A stretch of 64,000 nt of DNA from Nansenia antarctica (Eukaryota; Chordata; Actinopteri; Argentiniformes; Microstomatidae), in the NCBI GenBank assembly GCA_963989245.1, contig OZ022339.1, positions 91,611,642 to 91,675,641 on the forward strand, written 5' to 3'. Under the pieces are notes generated by a model. It was not told the DNA's origin and made no database searches. It saw only the letters and a program-made list of their open reading frames with translations. This document shows positions 29,645-42,901 of the stretch, one piece after another; within the stretch, counting starts at the first letter, position 1, and each line of letters starts with the position of its first letter. Made by a program: the position numbers and the translations under genes.

Positions 29645-29725
29645 TTTCACTATGTCAATTAGGACTGTATGCGATGTTCATGACAATTGACAAATAAAAA
29701 CATATTTTGATTTGATTTGATTTGG
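29645..29725 (+). mobile_element. LINE-like 3' end with (TTTGA)n tail
   Basis: TTTCACTATGTCAATTAGGA, then ACAATTGACAAATAAAAACA and a TTTGATTTGA tail. This is the typical 3' signature of an L2-type fish LINE, severely 5'-truncated. Confidence 0.65.
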
Positions 29726-31966
29726 AACAAGGCAAGATGTCCTGAATAGTGCACAGGACAGCAATGGACTAAGTCGCTGCTACTGAGCTTTGATTTGAGT
29801 TTCTGCCTTGTTTTTGACGATAAGAGTGAGAAAGTTGAGAAAGAGCAGGGCACATGAGCGGTGTGAGTTTGGGGATCCATATTTCTCCTACAACGAATGT
29901 GGAAATATGATAGATTATTATATATATAGAGAGAGAGGTTATTTTTAAGGTGGGTGTGGGGTGTTACCTCAGGCACAGTCTTACACACACTCACACGGAG
30001 AGCTCATTGAGTCAGTGATGACAGAAGACTTAGCCCTCTCTGACCTTTGCCAAGTTTGTTTTCCTACACCGAAACGACACTAACACCGAAACGAGAGCAT
30101 TTACTAGTCAGCTCCATTAACACAGTTTTTAGGGTGACTAGATGCTCTAATACTGAGCAATTTTTCTCTGAATATTTGTTTTAGTATCACTGATCATTAG
30201 AGAAGAAAACACACATTGTTTTCATGATGGTGCATGTTGCTTTTATTAAAGCCTCTATATACAGTACTGTATAATGTCATGCCAAATAATTGTGTATTAC
30301 ATACAGAATTCCCACAAAGCACATGTAGTCTATTCCTTGGAACACTATTTAAAGGATTGCAGGCACTTACACTGAGTCACAAGCATACCGAGAGTCTGAA
30401 GTCATAAACATCTCTACAGATGCAATGCCTTATGTTGTGAATGGGTTTTCAATGATATCTCTACCTTCTCAATTGTGAACATTTTGACTGAGCTGTATGT
30501 ATTGTCTTGTTCAAGACCGTAGAAGGGTTGAATGGTTGACCACACCCATAGTTTTAGGGAGCTTAACCTTTATCCGAGAGCAGGCTAGACCTCCTTTACC
30601 CAGCCAAGTGTACATTTTATTTTATCTGCTTAGTTACACACAGTCCCTTTCCCATAATAAGCTATCCTTCAGTGTATCCTTCAAGTGCATGATTGGTTAT
30701 GTTTTCACCCTGAAAACAATGAATAATATATGTTAAAGAGTAATTCATTCAGTGCTGCTGTTATTTAGCTGTTATCGTGTGCAACTTGAGACTCTTAAGT
30801 TTAGTGCAGAAAGTATTAGGCGGTGTCAACTTAAAAGCGTGAATTGGTATAATTGTACATGCACATCCTCGGCTCCACAACTCGTGGGAGATCAAATCGA
30901 GGCTCTTCCCAGCCTGTAGCGCACACAATGTGGTTAAACCTCCTGTGACATACAGTCATGTGCAGTATGTTGCCATTCATATGGATGATTATGGATTTAA
31001 GCAACAGGTTGATCAAAAGAAGAATTGTGATTGGCCGAGAGGCGTTCGAAGCTGTGCTTCATTTTCTCATAGAGCCACAGCTGTGACATGTTTCTTAAAC
31101 ATGTTTCCCTCTGCTTTGCATCAGGCCTAACAACACCCCTCAGGTGTGACTTTATTCACCATAACGTACGGCCTCTTGTGTCTTATTAAGGACAATATCG
31201 GAATGTTGTCATGCATTTCTGGGCTAATGTGGTTATCTGGGTATGGTTATCCCCCCCCCCCACCCACCCACAAACACACACACCTCCCTCTCGTCTACTG
31301 TATTTGTTATGCGATATTTGGGAATAGACCAGAGCCCAGAGCCCAGTGAGCTACACCCTCAACGCCGCTAGTCTGCATAGTAACAGCTGAGAGGGGAGGA
31401 GAGTGCCACACTGCCTGTGTGGTCCACCGTGCTCAGGAACAACCCCTGGAGCAGGCATGTCCCCCCCCCCCCCCCCCAATCCGTCTTTCCTTCTAGTCTG
31501 TGCACGGCCCTGCCCTGGAAGAAAGATTAACAGTATCAAGCTATTCCATTTTTTTCTTTCTTTGCCCACTGTTTCAGAATGATGATGTTTCATGCAGCTC
31601 CAACTATGAGCCTCAGTGGCCTGGAAGTAAAGGAGTTCTCACATCATCCATGCTGCTCTGCTGCTGGCTCCAGAGGTGACCTGTACAGAAGCTCTCATAC
31701 TCTTCCCCCTCCCCCCTATCCACCATCTCCCATCCCACATTTCATTGAACCAATCCACCATTAGACATTGGTTTACGAAGTGAGATCCTCACAGATGAAT
31801 CAATGCTGTGGTCGGCCCATCCTAAATGTTATTTTAGGTTTGACAGATGATCAAACCTACTACTGGATATGTTGCGCCAGTATAAATATAATCACATGTT
31901 TGTTGTTTATGTTACTGTTGTTGCAGTTGTGGCTGTGTGACAGTAATATGGATGAACATACACGTT

Positions 31967-31969
<3 letters not shown>

Positions 31970-32046
<77 letters not shown>

Positions 32047-32071
32047 AAAAAGAAAGAAAGAAAGAAAGGAA
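31970..32071. repeat. (GA)n then (GAAA)n
   Basis: Pure GA array 31970-32042 followed by AAAGAAAGAAAG units. Confidence 0.95.
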
Positions 32072-32479
32072 AAGATAGTTTCAGTTTTCAGATCAGTCTT
32101 TGCTTCTCTTCTTCCTCTCTCATTATTCCAACCGTAAACATATTCCTGCAGGTCTGGACAACCTGATGTTGATAAAGTGTCTCTGCTAATTATAGAGCAT
32201 ATTTCAAAGGCTCCCTGGCTCATTCTAGTCCCAGCCCCCACTCTTCAGACAGACACTCAGAGGTCCTAGACTGTCTCGATGCTGCGGCTTGGTGTTTTCA
32301 TTTAAATCTCTCTGAGCTGATGTCATCTTCCCTAAGTTCTTCTGCTATCTTTTTTTCTTTCCACCCGCAGGGCTCTTTGGCCTTCTGCTCGTGTTTATTG
32401 TAAATCAGCATTTTGGAGGCAAAAATCTGATGTCATGTATTGAAAATGTGGTACACTATACTGTAACAATAATATTAAA

Positions 32480-32910
32480 AATACTACTACTAATAATAAT
32501 AATAACAACTTTTTATTTATATAGTGAAGTGAAGTGAAATGTATTTATATAGCACCTTTCATACACAAAGGCAATTCAAGGTGCTTTACAACAAAAAAAA
32601 AGACAAAAAAAAGAAAGAAAATCATTAAAAGACAAGCAGCAAAGCAGTGCATAGCACAAAAAACACACATTAACAATTAAAATAGAACATTTATAAGACT
32701 CCATTATAACACTTCCACTCATGCCTTCAATCAACTCAGTAGTTTAGTAGCAGTTAAAAACAAAAAAGTAAACTTCAGTAGTTTAGTAGCAGTTAAAAGC
32801 AAAAGTAAACATAAAGGTCTTTAACTTGGATTTGAAAATGGGCAAAGTAGGGGCAGATCTAATGTCTTCCGGGAGTTTGTATATAGCACTTTTCCTGCAA
32901 ACGTTGCAGC
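32480..32910 (-). repeat. Common teleost interspersed repeat
   Basis: After (TAA)n, the sequence GTATTTATATAGCACCTTTC and CAATTCAAGGTGCTTTACAA belongs to a widespread fish repeat that ends in TATAGCAC on this strand. A 30-bp unit (TTCAGTAGTTTAGTAGCAGT) is partly duplicated near 32735-32810. A second TATAGCACTTTTCCTGC at 32884 matches the start of the LINE-like unit at 25335. Class not certain. Confidence 0.6.
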
Positions 32911-34061
32911 TCATTGTAGAAACCAATACACTATTATGAGGTTCATATCACAGTGTATTGAAACAATGATCACCATACAATATAAGAGTTTGACATAGGA
33001 CTACAGGTAGGCACAAGACAGCTCACTAACAATATACTTTTTTTACTCATTTCAATGCTGAAAACAAGACTTTACTTTCTTATCAAATGATTTTATTTTG
33101 AGCTGACGAAAATACTGCATCTACTGGAATTACTGTGTAATTCCAACTGTGGAGGTCATGGTGGACTCCATTAACTCTGCGGGTTCCTCAGCACCTCCAT
33201 GCCTCGCCTAGCCCGCCACTGAAGTGGTTTCCACTGAACCGTTCTGTCAGAGTCAGGCATTCCAAACAGCCATTGACCAGGAAACCACAACACTTGTTGC
33301 TGTACCCCTGGGAACTCCCGTACCCCACACATGCTCCCCAAATGGGACTGGATGACTGGAATGATTCGGGAGAGTGAAGTGAAGAGAGAGAGGTGAGGAG
33401 AAGAGGTGAACCCAGCGTTGACTTGTTTATGAAAGGGAGTGTTCTGATGAAAAGTAAAGTTTATATTCGTAACAGTTCTAGCTTGAGGACGTGTGTGTTG
33501 TTACGTGTGTGCATTCCTGTGGCTGCTCCTTCCAGGGAAGGACTGAGAGACGGCAGCAAGTGCTTGTGAATGTGCTGTGCCGGTGTTTTCTTCACCACGA
33601 CTGCGTCCTCTATGCTTTTCACGTCACTCAGGAATTCACAGCATTTCTTCTGGGTGTATTTTCAGTACACACTCATCTGTGAAGCAAGTCAATCAGGATC
33701 ATCGTCATGACTTCATAATCCTTCAGAGAAACATCATAGACGTTCACATCCATAAGAGGCATCACTACCGCAATGTCTGAGAGAAATTCCAGTCCGTGTT
33801 TATGTTATATATGTTTATGTTATATATGGCTTTACTACCCCTTTGTTTGTTCACAGATTCCAGTAAGAGGTAATTGAACACCTGTTTGTTTTTGCAGAGC
33901 AGAGATGTGTGTTTGGTCAATGCTATAGAGCTGTAGTGGGGGGCTAGTGAGTGTTGCCCTGAGGTGTGTAACTCAAACAGAAAGGGTCAAGCGCAGTGTG
34001 ATGGTATGCCTTGTTAGATCACCCCCCCCCCCACACCACCACCTCTAGTCATTACTAGGGG

Positions 34062-34135
34062 TGTAACGGATCACCCTCCACGGTACGGCACGCATGTGTA
34101 CCGTGGATCAATTGCAAAATTTAAACAAGTAATAA
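34062..34135. mobile_element. Possible hAT-type terminus
   Basis: CTAGGGGTGTAACGGATCAC followed by CCACGGTACGGCACG resembles the end of a widespread fish DNA transposon (GGGTGTAACGG type). Only about 70 bp is recognisable. Confidence 0.4.
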
Positions 34136-35357
34136 TATTCCTAATATTAGTTAATATCTCTTGTAAATCACAATGTAGAGTTGCCATGAAAAGATAGACA
34201 GTTGCGTGCTTTGTTTTACTCTAAAGCGCAATGATAGGTTGAGGTGAGAGGTGGGGCCTGGGGGGGTGGGGAGGAGACCATAGGACAATGTAAGCAAGAG
34301 TCTGAAAGGGGGGCGGGTGCAGAGTCATTTACCCCTGACCTCTAAAGCCTGTTGACCCCCCTCCCCCCACCTCTCTTCTTCTCTCTTCATACACCCCCCC
34401 CCCCATCCATTGAAAGACAAAAGAGCAAACACAGACCCCTCACCCACTCAGCTTATCAGCCAGTTGTAAAGAGTGACCTGTTAGTTTAATGAGTGGATTT
34501 AAACGTTTGACATTACAGCAGGTCACTGGACCACTGCAACCAAGGGCCAATCCTGTCCCAGGTTGGAGAATTAGGCCCTTCGGTTCCACTTGGATAGCCA
34601 AATAAAGTCAGAGAAACACTTCTTCCATCTGGTTTCACAGGCGTGTCCTAAGGAGGAGGGCTCAGGTCCTACAGGGCCGACAGGGTTTTTGTCCCATGTG
34701 CTTCTTAAACTGCATATAGTCAACATACGTTTCAAATAACACATTTCATAGGGCTATCTTTACCACGCTGTGGAAAATTGTTCTCTCAAATGACTTGTTT
34801 TTTTAAATGCTGAATCAACCGGCTTATTTTTTAAATGCTGAACATTGTGCACAGGAAGATGATTTTAATAACCATTAGATTAGATTAGATTCAACTTTAT
34901 TGTCATCGCAGAGTACAGGTACTATACAATAAGTTTAGCATCAAACCAAAAGTGCAAATAGTCATATATGGGCATGATATAAATAGAACAAGAATGGTAG
35001 TGATAGGTAACTATGCAATATACAGTATGTGCAGAGGTAGTATTGTAAACATCAGTTTAGTTTAGAGGTATATACAGTTATGGGCAATATACAGTTATGA
35101 GCTATGTACAGATAGGTAGTACAGTGAGGTAGCTAATGCGCAGAAGTATAAAAGAAGCTATATCAGGAGACATGTGCAATATGCAGTATACAGTATGTTC
35201 AAATGTAGTAAGGTAAACATCAGTAGTGCAAAGGTTATAGAGTGCTCACATTAACCAGGGATGAGCAGCCATCAAAGTATTGTCAGTCATCATAGTATTG
35301 GCATTTTTCATTGTCATAGCCATAGTATCCCAAGGTGGAGGGGGGGATACTGAGAGT

Positions 35358-35360
<3 letters not shown>

Positions 35361-35424
<64 letters not shown>
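35361..35424. repeat. (GT)32 microsatellite
   Basis: Pure GT array inside the LINE 3' region. Confidence 0.96.
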
Positions 35425-35428
<4 letters not shown>

Positions 35429-35435
35429 GAGGGGG

Positions 35436-35820
35436 TGGGCAATAGTTCAGCGGGGTGTGTGGAGGGGGGGATTGTTTATCAGAGTGATAGCTCTGTGAAA
35501 ACAGCCTGCTGGTACGGGACCTGAGGATCCTGTACATCCTGAGTCTCTTAGAAGGTAGGGGGTCAAACAGTCTGTGGTTGGGGTGGGAGGTGTCCTTGAT
35601 GAAGTTTGCCGCCCTCCGTCGACACTGGGTTGCCTGAAGGGACTCGATGGAAGGGAGTTTGGTGCCAATGATGCGCTGGGCTGTTTTCACCACCCGTTGC
35701 AGGGCCTTCCGGACAGACACATTGCTGTTGCCGTACCACACTGTGATGCAGTTGGTGAGGATGCTCTCAATGGTGCAGCGGTAGAAGTTGGTCAGGATCC
35801 TGGGAGACAGCTGGGTACAT
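35436..35820 (-). pseudogene. LINE reverse-transcriptase ORF, C-terminal remnant
   Basis: On the minus strand it reads ILTNFYRCTIESILTNCITV, then WYGNSNVSVRKALQRVVKTA, GTKLPSIESLQATQCRRRA, FIKDTSHPNHRLFDPLPS and KRLRMYRILRSRTSRL. These are the conserved motifs after the polymerase domain of fish L2/CR1-like LINEs (W(Y/F)G-----KALQRVV-TA, D-SHP-H-LF--LPS--R-R). It is 5'-truncated and is not a host gene. Confidence 0.88.
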
Positions 35821-35825
35821 ACAGT

Positions 35826-37910
35826 ACGTCACACACTACGGTTTGTCTCGGTCACATCTTGTTCTGATTATTCTCTTGGAGTTACCTGATACTCTACTTT
35901 GTGTGTAGTCGTAGAGGGAGTAGGATCCCAGAATCCATTTCATGCTACAGTGTAGCACCCCATGTCATTTCCTGATGAAAAATGGTTGTTCTGACCTCAC
36001 CACCCTGCATGCTGATACCGGTGTCATCAAAGGCATTCCCTGTTCCACTTGCTGTGCTCACAGAACGTTGGCTCAACCTTCTCTCTGTTAGTTCAAACAC
36101 AGCTGCTATTGCTGAGATTCTAAAAAGACAAATAGTAAAATTCAGTCAAAAATTTTTTATTTCATCACACATCAACTAAAAATAACTGTATTTCTAGTAT
36201 AACATAATGGCTAGATTAGAACAGCTCACTGTCAGAATTGTGTAACTGGTGGTCATATGCTGGGCTACCTCATCACAAGAGTGTGATTCTAGAGCACCAT
36301 AGCAGCCTGGAGTGTTTGCTAGGAAACCATTGTCACTCAGTCTTTGAGCTCTCTGGTCCACAGCATGTCAGCCCACCTGCCTGGGTTCCCTCTCATAACC
36401 TCAGACAACCATTACATTATAGGATCTCCCCCAGCTTGCTTTGGTCCTCTGTCTTCTAGATCAAGCCCCCCCCCCCCCCCACTCCCGTTCCACCCATTAC
36501 AGTGAAAGACGTAAGTGTTACAAACATGGAATTACCTACACAAAACAAATTCTATTGCAGAAATGGCAAGCAGCACACATATCTCGTGATCTTGGCAGGC
36601 ACTCATAGGTCGGGAATATGGAATGAAAGCTCCAACCTAGCATAGTTATGAACTCCCTTTCAATCTCCACCTAGGAATGCTAGGCTTGTTGTCAGCAGGG
36701 GGAAATTAGCAGGGAGAGAACCTGATGATCCAAGAGCAAGAGGGAATGTTCCTATCCATCTGACACTGGTGGTAATTCACCCTCACATCTCAGAAAGAGA
36801 GGCCTATGTGGCCTCCCATGATGTCTAAAGGCTAGCCAATGATATATTAACCAACAATTGTTCTTTATTCCTGGCTTCAATATAGCTTTCTAAGGAAACA
36901 CAAAAGTTTCAAGAATGCTTTGACCGCACTGACTTCAAAATGATATATATTTAAAACAACCCCATTGAGGATGGCCAACATGCTGTGAGATAGAGAAGGA
37001 GTTGCAATTGAAAAGTAAGAAGACAGACAGGAGGACATCTTCCTTGCCATGCAGGTGTTTACACTAGGATGGGATTGGTATGTGAACCCTCCCCCCCTTG
37101 CTTCGCTATAAGAGCCTGGGGATCAGCCAGGCCTCCTCTTTAAAAGTTGAAAGAGCCTTTTCATAAACCATTTTACCATTACACACAAGCGCCCCAGACA
37201 GAACACACCTGTGGACCTGATGAGGGTGTGTTTCAAGCCAAGGTGCGTCTGCAATCCAGCTGGATCCAATTCAGTCCATTCTATTTGTTTATTCAAAGAT
37301 CCAACATCTATGTTGATTTACCTAGTCACCTATTCTATATGAATGGCAAGTGGGGAGACACATTGTGTATCCCAGAATAGCGTGTCGTTCTGTTGAGAGA
37401 GGGGACCAAACCACTGTAAAAGTGTGAGACTGCTAGATCGACTGTAGGTTGTCCAATAACACACATCAAAGATATTGCGTCGCTGGTGTTAATTCCATGA
37501 CTAGATTTCTCATTGAGTGACTGCACTATCATTCTGCAGCCTTCAGCAAGGTGTGCCCTAGTAATGCATGTTGTGTAAGCATGTGTGTATATGTGCCTTT
37601 ATAATGTAACTCTGCGAAAGAGCTATTTGACTGCTTCTGACAAGTTCTCTCCTCTCAACAGTCTCTCTGGCCTACTTTTCTCCTCCAGTTGATCCACCCC
37701 CTGGGTTTTTGAGGAAGCTTTTTAATGTTTAATGCCCTTTAATTTCTGCCGCTAACACATCAAGGTCTATCTTTCTGCATGAGTCGTGCTCCTGCTGGGT
37801 CTATGTTAGTAACAGAACTAGAGCTGGCCTCCATATATGACAATATGACAACCCTAGTCGTTTTATCTGTACAGTATAGTATAGTGGATAGTGTACATAG
37901 CCTTTATTTA
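35826..37910 (+). other. nhs intron segment, nothing recognised
   Basis: A C run at 36467-36480. Otherwise unique-looking intron without repeats or exons that I can name. Confidence 0.55.
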
Positions 37911-37914
37911 TGTA

Positions 37915-38060
37915 AACCAGCTCCTTTCCCTTCTTGTTTTTTTAGTTTTTTTTCTTTCCTAGCACCAGGGGAGCCACCCCTCCCAAATTTCGTTGTTTGG
38001 TACCTGTACTATAGCAATGACAATAAAGACCATTCATTCATTCATTCATTCATTCATATT
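37915..38060 (+). mobile_element. LINE-like 3' end with (ATTC)n tail
   Basis: AAATTTCGTTGTTTGGTACC, TAGCAATGACAATAAAGACC and a tail of ATTCATTC. This is the classic 3' end of fish L2/CR1-type LINEs, 5'-truncated. Confidence 0.85.
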
Positions 38061-38079
38061 CTCTCCACTGCTACAACAG

Positions 38080-38125
38080 AGCTTCGGCTGTCCCTGTGGG
38101 AGAGCCCTTTTGGGTTCCACGTAGA
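38080..38125. repeat. Dispersed 'GGGTTCCA-AGAAC' repeat, copy 1
   Basis: TCCCTGTGGGAGAGCCCTTT followed by TGGGTTCCACGTAGAAC. Related copies lie at 45600-45690 and 51868-51965. Confidence 0.7.
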
Positions 38126-38842
38126 ACTCGCTGTGAAATATAAAATAAAAACAACTGTGGAAAGGGTTGTAACAACTGATTATGGAATAACACTGGGTAT
38201 TATAATAACATCATAATGTAAGAACTTTTGCATTTATAATATAATAAACTTGAGTGCAGATTCAACACTTGTCTGCCTTCAGTCCAGTCTGAGGTGATTT
38301 ACTTTGTATCATAACTTTAAATATAAGGATCAGCTTGGTAGGCATTATTAGATCACCTCGAACATACAACCATTTTGTCGTACCATTTTCAGAATGTCAA
38401 TATCATTAACAATGAATTTGTTTTTCGTCGTTGTACTTTTGGACAGGCATCTCTGGGTCAGGCTATACTCTACAGCCTTCCGGACAGTCCTCTCTAGGAT
38501 GGTTAAGATGAAATGGAATTCCTGTAGGGTGATTTTAATGCTCCAGAAAGCATCCACTGTCTCTGCTACAGTTCAGTGGATGTCCCTAGGGCTCTGCAGG
38601 CATGGGTGGCCAGGTCAGCATGCTTACAGCTCTCCATTCCATCCATCCATCTACTCGGTTGTTCTCTATGCACTTACACATGCAATATCCCTTTTTTCTT
38701 TGTTCCGTGTGACCTCCCCTCTCTCATTTCTTCTTCAAGGCTTTTCTTTGACATATTGTCTCTTATTCTTGCCATTCATTTCTATGCTGCTCTCTGCCCT
38801 GGGCATTTTCTATACTTTTCTTTATCTTTTATTCTGAAAGTA

Positions 38843-38845
<3 letters not shown>

Positions 38846-38891
<46 letters not shown>
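38846..38891. repeat. (CT)23 microsatellite
   Basis: Pure CT array. Confidence 0.96.
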
Positions 38892-38895
<4 letters not shown>

Positions 38896-39139
38896 CCCTC
38901 TCTCTCTTCCTCCCTCCTATCTCTTTCTCCTTCTCTCAGACAGTCCCAGTCTCTTATTTGGGATGCGGCCTGCTGTCCCTCCCTGACTCCCAGCTGCTCT
39001 GCTGGGTAGAGGCTGTCCTGCTGCTGCAGCACAAAAACAGTCTGGCCATAAAAAATGCATGGCTCTGCTCTGCTCTCCATTGTGCCTCTGCTGCTGTAGC
39101 TAGCTTATTAGCAACATCATATCACCCAGGTTTGAAATG

Positions 39140-39720
39140 ATCCTCTGCCAATGATCCTCCACTGGCCTCCACTGAGTCAGCTGGTACCTTAGACTTACCC
39201 AAATCAGCAGTTTGTAACATCATTAAAAAAGAAAGCACTGGTGAGCTCAGCAATCGCAAATTGTCCCAGGAAACAAGAAACACTCTCCAGGAGGTAGGCA
39301 TGAATGTGTCAACTACTATCCTCAGAATTATGTAACTAGCCAAACTACAGTGGCTACACTGCAAAGTTATCCTCAAAAAGGATGGTCAGGTTACAGTTGG
39401 CTTACAAGTACTTAAAAAAGCCTGCAGAAGTCTGGAAAACGGTTATGCGGACAGATAATTATCATCTACCAGAATGAGTGCAAGAGGAAAGTTCAGAGAA
39501 AAAAGCATCTGCCCAAGATTTACAGCATACCACCTCATCTGTGAAACATGGTGGTGATGAGGTGATGGTTTGGGCATGAATAGCTGCCACAAGAATTGGC
39601 CAACTTGCCTTAATTTATGATGTTGCTGCTACTGATGTGAAGGCAGCAGCAGAATATATTCTGAAGTCGAAACATCTTGTGTCCTGCTCGAGTACAAGCA
39701 AATGCCTGCTAATTCTATGG
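39140..39720 (+). pseudogene. Degenerate Tc1-like transposase
   Basis: Broken frames keep Tc1 transposase-like pieces: GELSNRKLSQETRNTLQEVG, then TTILRIM, and CPRFTAYHLI followed by a VKAAAEYILKS-like segment. The DNA string CAAGATTTACAGCATACCAC recurs in the copy at 54392. Stops and frameshifts are frequent, so it is dead. Confidence 0.75.
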
Positions 39721-39894
39721 AGCTGTGGAGCTTCATCATAGCAGGGTCAGCCGCAGCCCTAGGACTTTTGTGGCCCTAAGCAAGATTTGTAATGTCCCCC
39801 CCAGCCCCCCCTCCCACACACGTTTTGTCGGGGGGTTGGAGTTTTCGATTGACGGGTGTTTTCGATAGACGGGTGTTTAATCGACAGGGGGGGT

Positions 39895-40030
39895 GGGGCA
39901 ACAAAAATTGGCATCAATCCACACACAATACCCCATAATGACAAAGTGAAAACAAGTTTTTAGAAATGTCTGCAAATGTATTAAAATTGAAACACAGAAA
40001 TACCTCGTGCATAATTCCTCTGACACTCTT
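39895..40030. mobile_element. Tc1-like element fragment
   Basis: CAATCCACACACAATACCCC, ATAATGACAAAGTGAAAACA and CACAGAAATACCTCGTGCAT match the familiar internal sequence of a salmonid-type Tc1 family (recognition from memory). About 135 bp remain. Confidence 0.8.
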
Positions 40031-40334
40031 AAAAGCAAAAAAGGAAAAATGTCATCAACAAATCATTCAGTAAGTTAGTAACACTAGACTAAAACACTCT
40101 TGCTCTCCCACTCCCCTTTTTTTAATTAGAAATTTCATTTTGAAGATGGAAAGGGCAAACATGAGCAGTCAGTCAATCCATCCCATATGCAAAAGAGACA
40201 CTATTTCACCCCAAAGAAAGATCCTTTTACCAATCCTGAGTTTGCACATCATGCAACTCATCTTCACGCAACTCAACTGGCTGTTCTGACATGGTGGGAA
40301 CTTCCACTGACATCTGAGCAGGTGGAGGTTGTTA

Positions 40335-40339
<5 letters not shown>

Positions 40340-40405
<66 letters not shown>
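40340..40405. repeat. (AC)33 microsatellite
   Basis: Pure AC array. Confidence 0.97.
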
Positions 40406-40408
<3 letters not shown>

Positions 40409-40665
40409 CAAAACAAGGGATTGTTGTATTCTTCAAAAATGTATGGAGGTGAAGAAATAATTTAGCATTCCTTGATTCATCCACCCTTGGCCCTTGATAG
40501 GTCATCTCAGTCAGATATGCCTGGCATTTTCAGAGGCGCCTGAGATAATGTGAATCACACTGACTGTGATGTGATTACCTGGGTTGTGATAAGCGTCGCT
40601 GGGATGTTTTAGTCACACTTTTTAATGGGATCTGAATGTGATTCAAAGGGTTTAGGGCATAGATA

Positions 40666-41010
40666 CAGTTAGGTCCATACTGTATTTGGACACAGACAGA
40701 ATTTTTGTTATTTGAGCTGTTTACCAAAACTTCTTCAAGTTACAGTTATATAATGAATATGAGCTTAAAGTGCAGACTCTCAGCTTTAGGGTAAGGGTAT
40801 TCACATCCAAATTGAAGGAAGGGTTAAGGAATTACAGCTCTTTAATATGTAGCTCCCTCTTTTTCAAGGGACCAAAAGTAATTGGACAATTGACTCAAAA
40901 GCTGTTTCATGGGCCAGTGTGGGCTATTCCGTCATCATTTCTTTATCAATTAAGCAGGTAAAAGGTCTGCGTTGATTCCAAGCCAATCACAAATGTGGTA
41001 TTTCTTTTCT
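40666..41010. mobile_element. Tc1/mariner-like element fragment, second copy
   Basis: Follows TA and starts CAGTTAGGTCCATACTGTAT. It is over 85% similar by eye to the fragment at 20525-20860 and in the same orientation. It is truncated without a transposase frame. Confidence 0.87.
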
Positions 41011-42256
41011 CCACTGAGTGGGCCAACAGAACTTTTTATGGCACTGGGTCAGGGACAACTTTCATGTGCCATTGAGTTGTTCTTTTGTTTAGCATGGTAA
41101 CACAGTTTGATTTAAGTTGCCACTGTTTCCAAGGGGCAAGCTGAATGCCTTCATAGTTGTTGTTGTCATGCAGCACTTTCCCAACCATCACCGTAGTAAA
41201 AAATGGAATGGAATAGCATTAATTCTACTTAGAAGAGCTAGAGGGATTTATTGAATGTGAGAATAGTGGGAGTGTTGTTAGTGGCAGGGATTTGGGTTGT
41301 GTTCTTCTTATTTAAAGCTAGGGTTATTTTGGCAAAGGTAAGAAGACCATGGGCACCAGTAAGGATCAGTGAGAAATAGTAAACAACCCTGATGGAAAGT
41401 ACGGGAGAACAATGGGTTCAAACCTGCTTTACCATTTGAATACTCCATGATACCACTGCTCAAGGTCTATAACAGATATTAATGGTTGCTTGTGCCAAAT
41501 GTCATTACAGTTAGCAAAGCATTCAGATTTAATATGAAACCGTTTTTTATTATTATATGAAACTAGAAACAAACTGTCCTTGGATGAATATAGTACTGTA
41601 CATGTAACTACAAAATGTTCCTCCTGTCACAATTATGTGTTGACGTAGTAGTTCATACAGTAGTTTCCAAAACCACCACATATCAGCAGCAACAACAGCA
41701 CATGTGCTGAACTGGAAACTAAAGTTTGACCAAAACCACTCCCAATCCTCTGTGCCATCCATAAACCGTGTTCGTTAGAATGTGGATTTAGTGTTAAATG
41801 TTACTTTCCTGAGATTTACAAGTCTCTTGTGCTTTCCATGCATTCGTTTTGAGTCGGAATCCTTAAGAGATTGTTCTTGGAAATGTTCGGTTTCTGCATG
41901 TTGAGTCATTTATGGGAAATGAGAGGGCTGTTGAACCATGTTGCATCATGAGGGCTAAAGGAGGGTCAGCTTGGTGTTGGCTTGTCCATATCCGTCTGCC
42001 TCTAGAGAATCATTCGGAGATGGAGGCTTTGTAGGAAACAATAGTTGCTTTGGTAGTTGCTTTGGAAAGTACCTGAAGGCGTTATTACCAGTTTGCGTCT
42101 TTCTCTTTTCCTCTCTCCGAGGAGAACTAGATAAGTCTCATCTGCTGGCAGACATCCCAGTCTTATGCTGCGCTACTGAGATTTGTCGGGGAAAGGTGTC
42201 TTTCATTAGTAACCATGGACTTTCATTTAGTTTCACCTCTGCTTATTATCTCTCTA

Positions 42257-42299
<43 letters not shown>

Positions 42300-42656
42300 A
42301 TTTGTGACAGAGGTCAACAACATTTTGTAGTGACTGTCTGGGAAATGCAAAGATACTTCATGAATAGCACTGAGGCTACTGCTTGGCCAGACATCTCTAA
42401 ATCATTTCATACATTGTAAGCCCAGTTGTTTACAAGGCCAGCTTTAGAGATATGGTAATGAAAATGTCAAGAGTGCCAACAAATCCTGCTTACTCACTGA
42501 AAACACTTTTCAGTCTGTGTCCACACTCTAACCACTGTGACATATCCTCAGCCTAAACGATAATACATTTCCCAAATCATTGTTTGTATTCATAGAAGAA
42601 AGAAACAATGTAGAGGCTAGACGGAATGGAATGAACATGAGATGATATGAAGCCTG
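41011..42656 (+). other. nhs intron segment
   Basis: (TG)n at 42260-42296. Otherwise nothing recognisable. Confidence 0.55.
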
Positions 42657-42901
42657 GTCGTGACTCGTGAGGTTAGAATTATAAGGTTCTATCTCCGTTT
42701 AGGGCAGTTCAGAGATATTGAGCGTCAAAGTTTTTACATTCCATTATGTTTTGTGAGATGGAACCTTTGTATTTTCTTAATTACTAACAACAAAAACACA
42801 CAGGCATTAATAAACACCTAATGGATCAGATTATGTAAAAAACTCAATTTTGACAAAAATGGAGATAGAACCTTATAATTCTAAGTTTTCTAACGTCACG
42901 T
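42657..42901. mobile_element. Foldback MITE, copy 2 (intact ends)
   Basis: Inverted ends TTAGAATTATAAGGTTCTAT (from 42673) and ATAGAACCTTATAATTCTAA (to 42884), with weaker outer extensions CGTGAC and GTCACG. It is about 245 bp and matches the copy at 17202-17440. It is non-coding; the superfamily is not assigned. Confidence 0.88.

Larger units (their letters stand above)
34862..35825 (-). mobile_element. L2-type LINE, 3' part, minus strand
   Basis: The plus strand begins with an ATTAGATTAGATTAG tail and CAACTTTATTGTCATCGCAG, the reverse of a LINE 3' end. A degenerate 3'UTR with several ATACAGTATG-like repeats follows. The end of a reverse-transcriptase ORF lies at 35436-35825. It is interrupted by a (GT)n array at 35361-35424. 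Confidence 0.85.

Noticed and set aside
35283..35741. 152-codon minus-strand frame as a host gene
   Set aside because: Its first part is clearly the C-terminal end of a LINE ORF and its last part is translated (CA)n.
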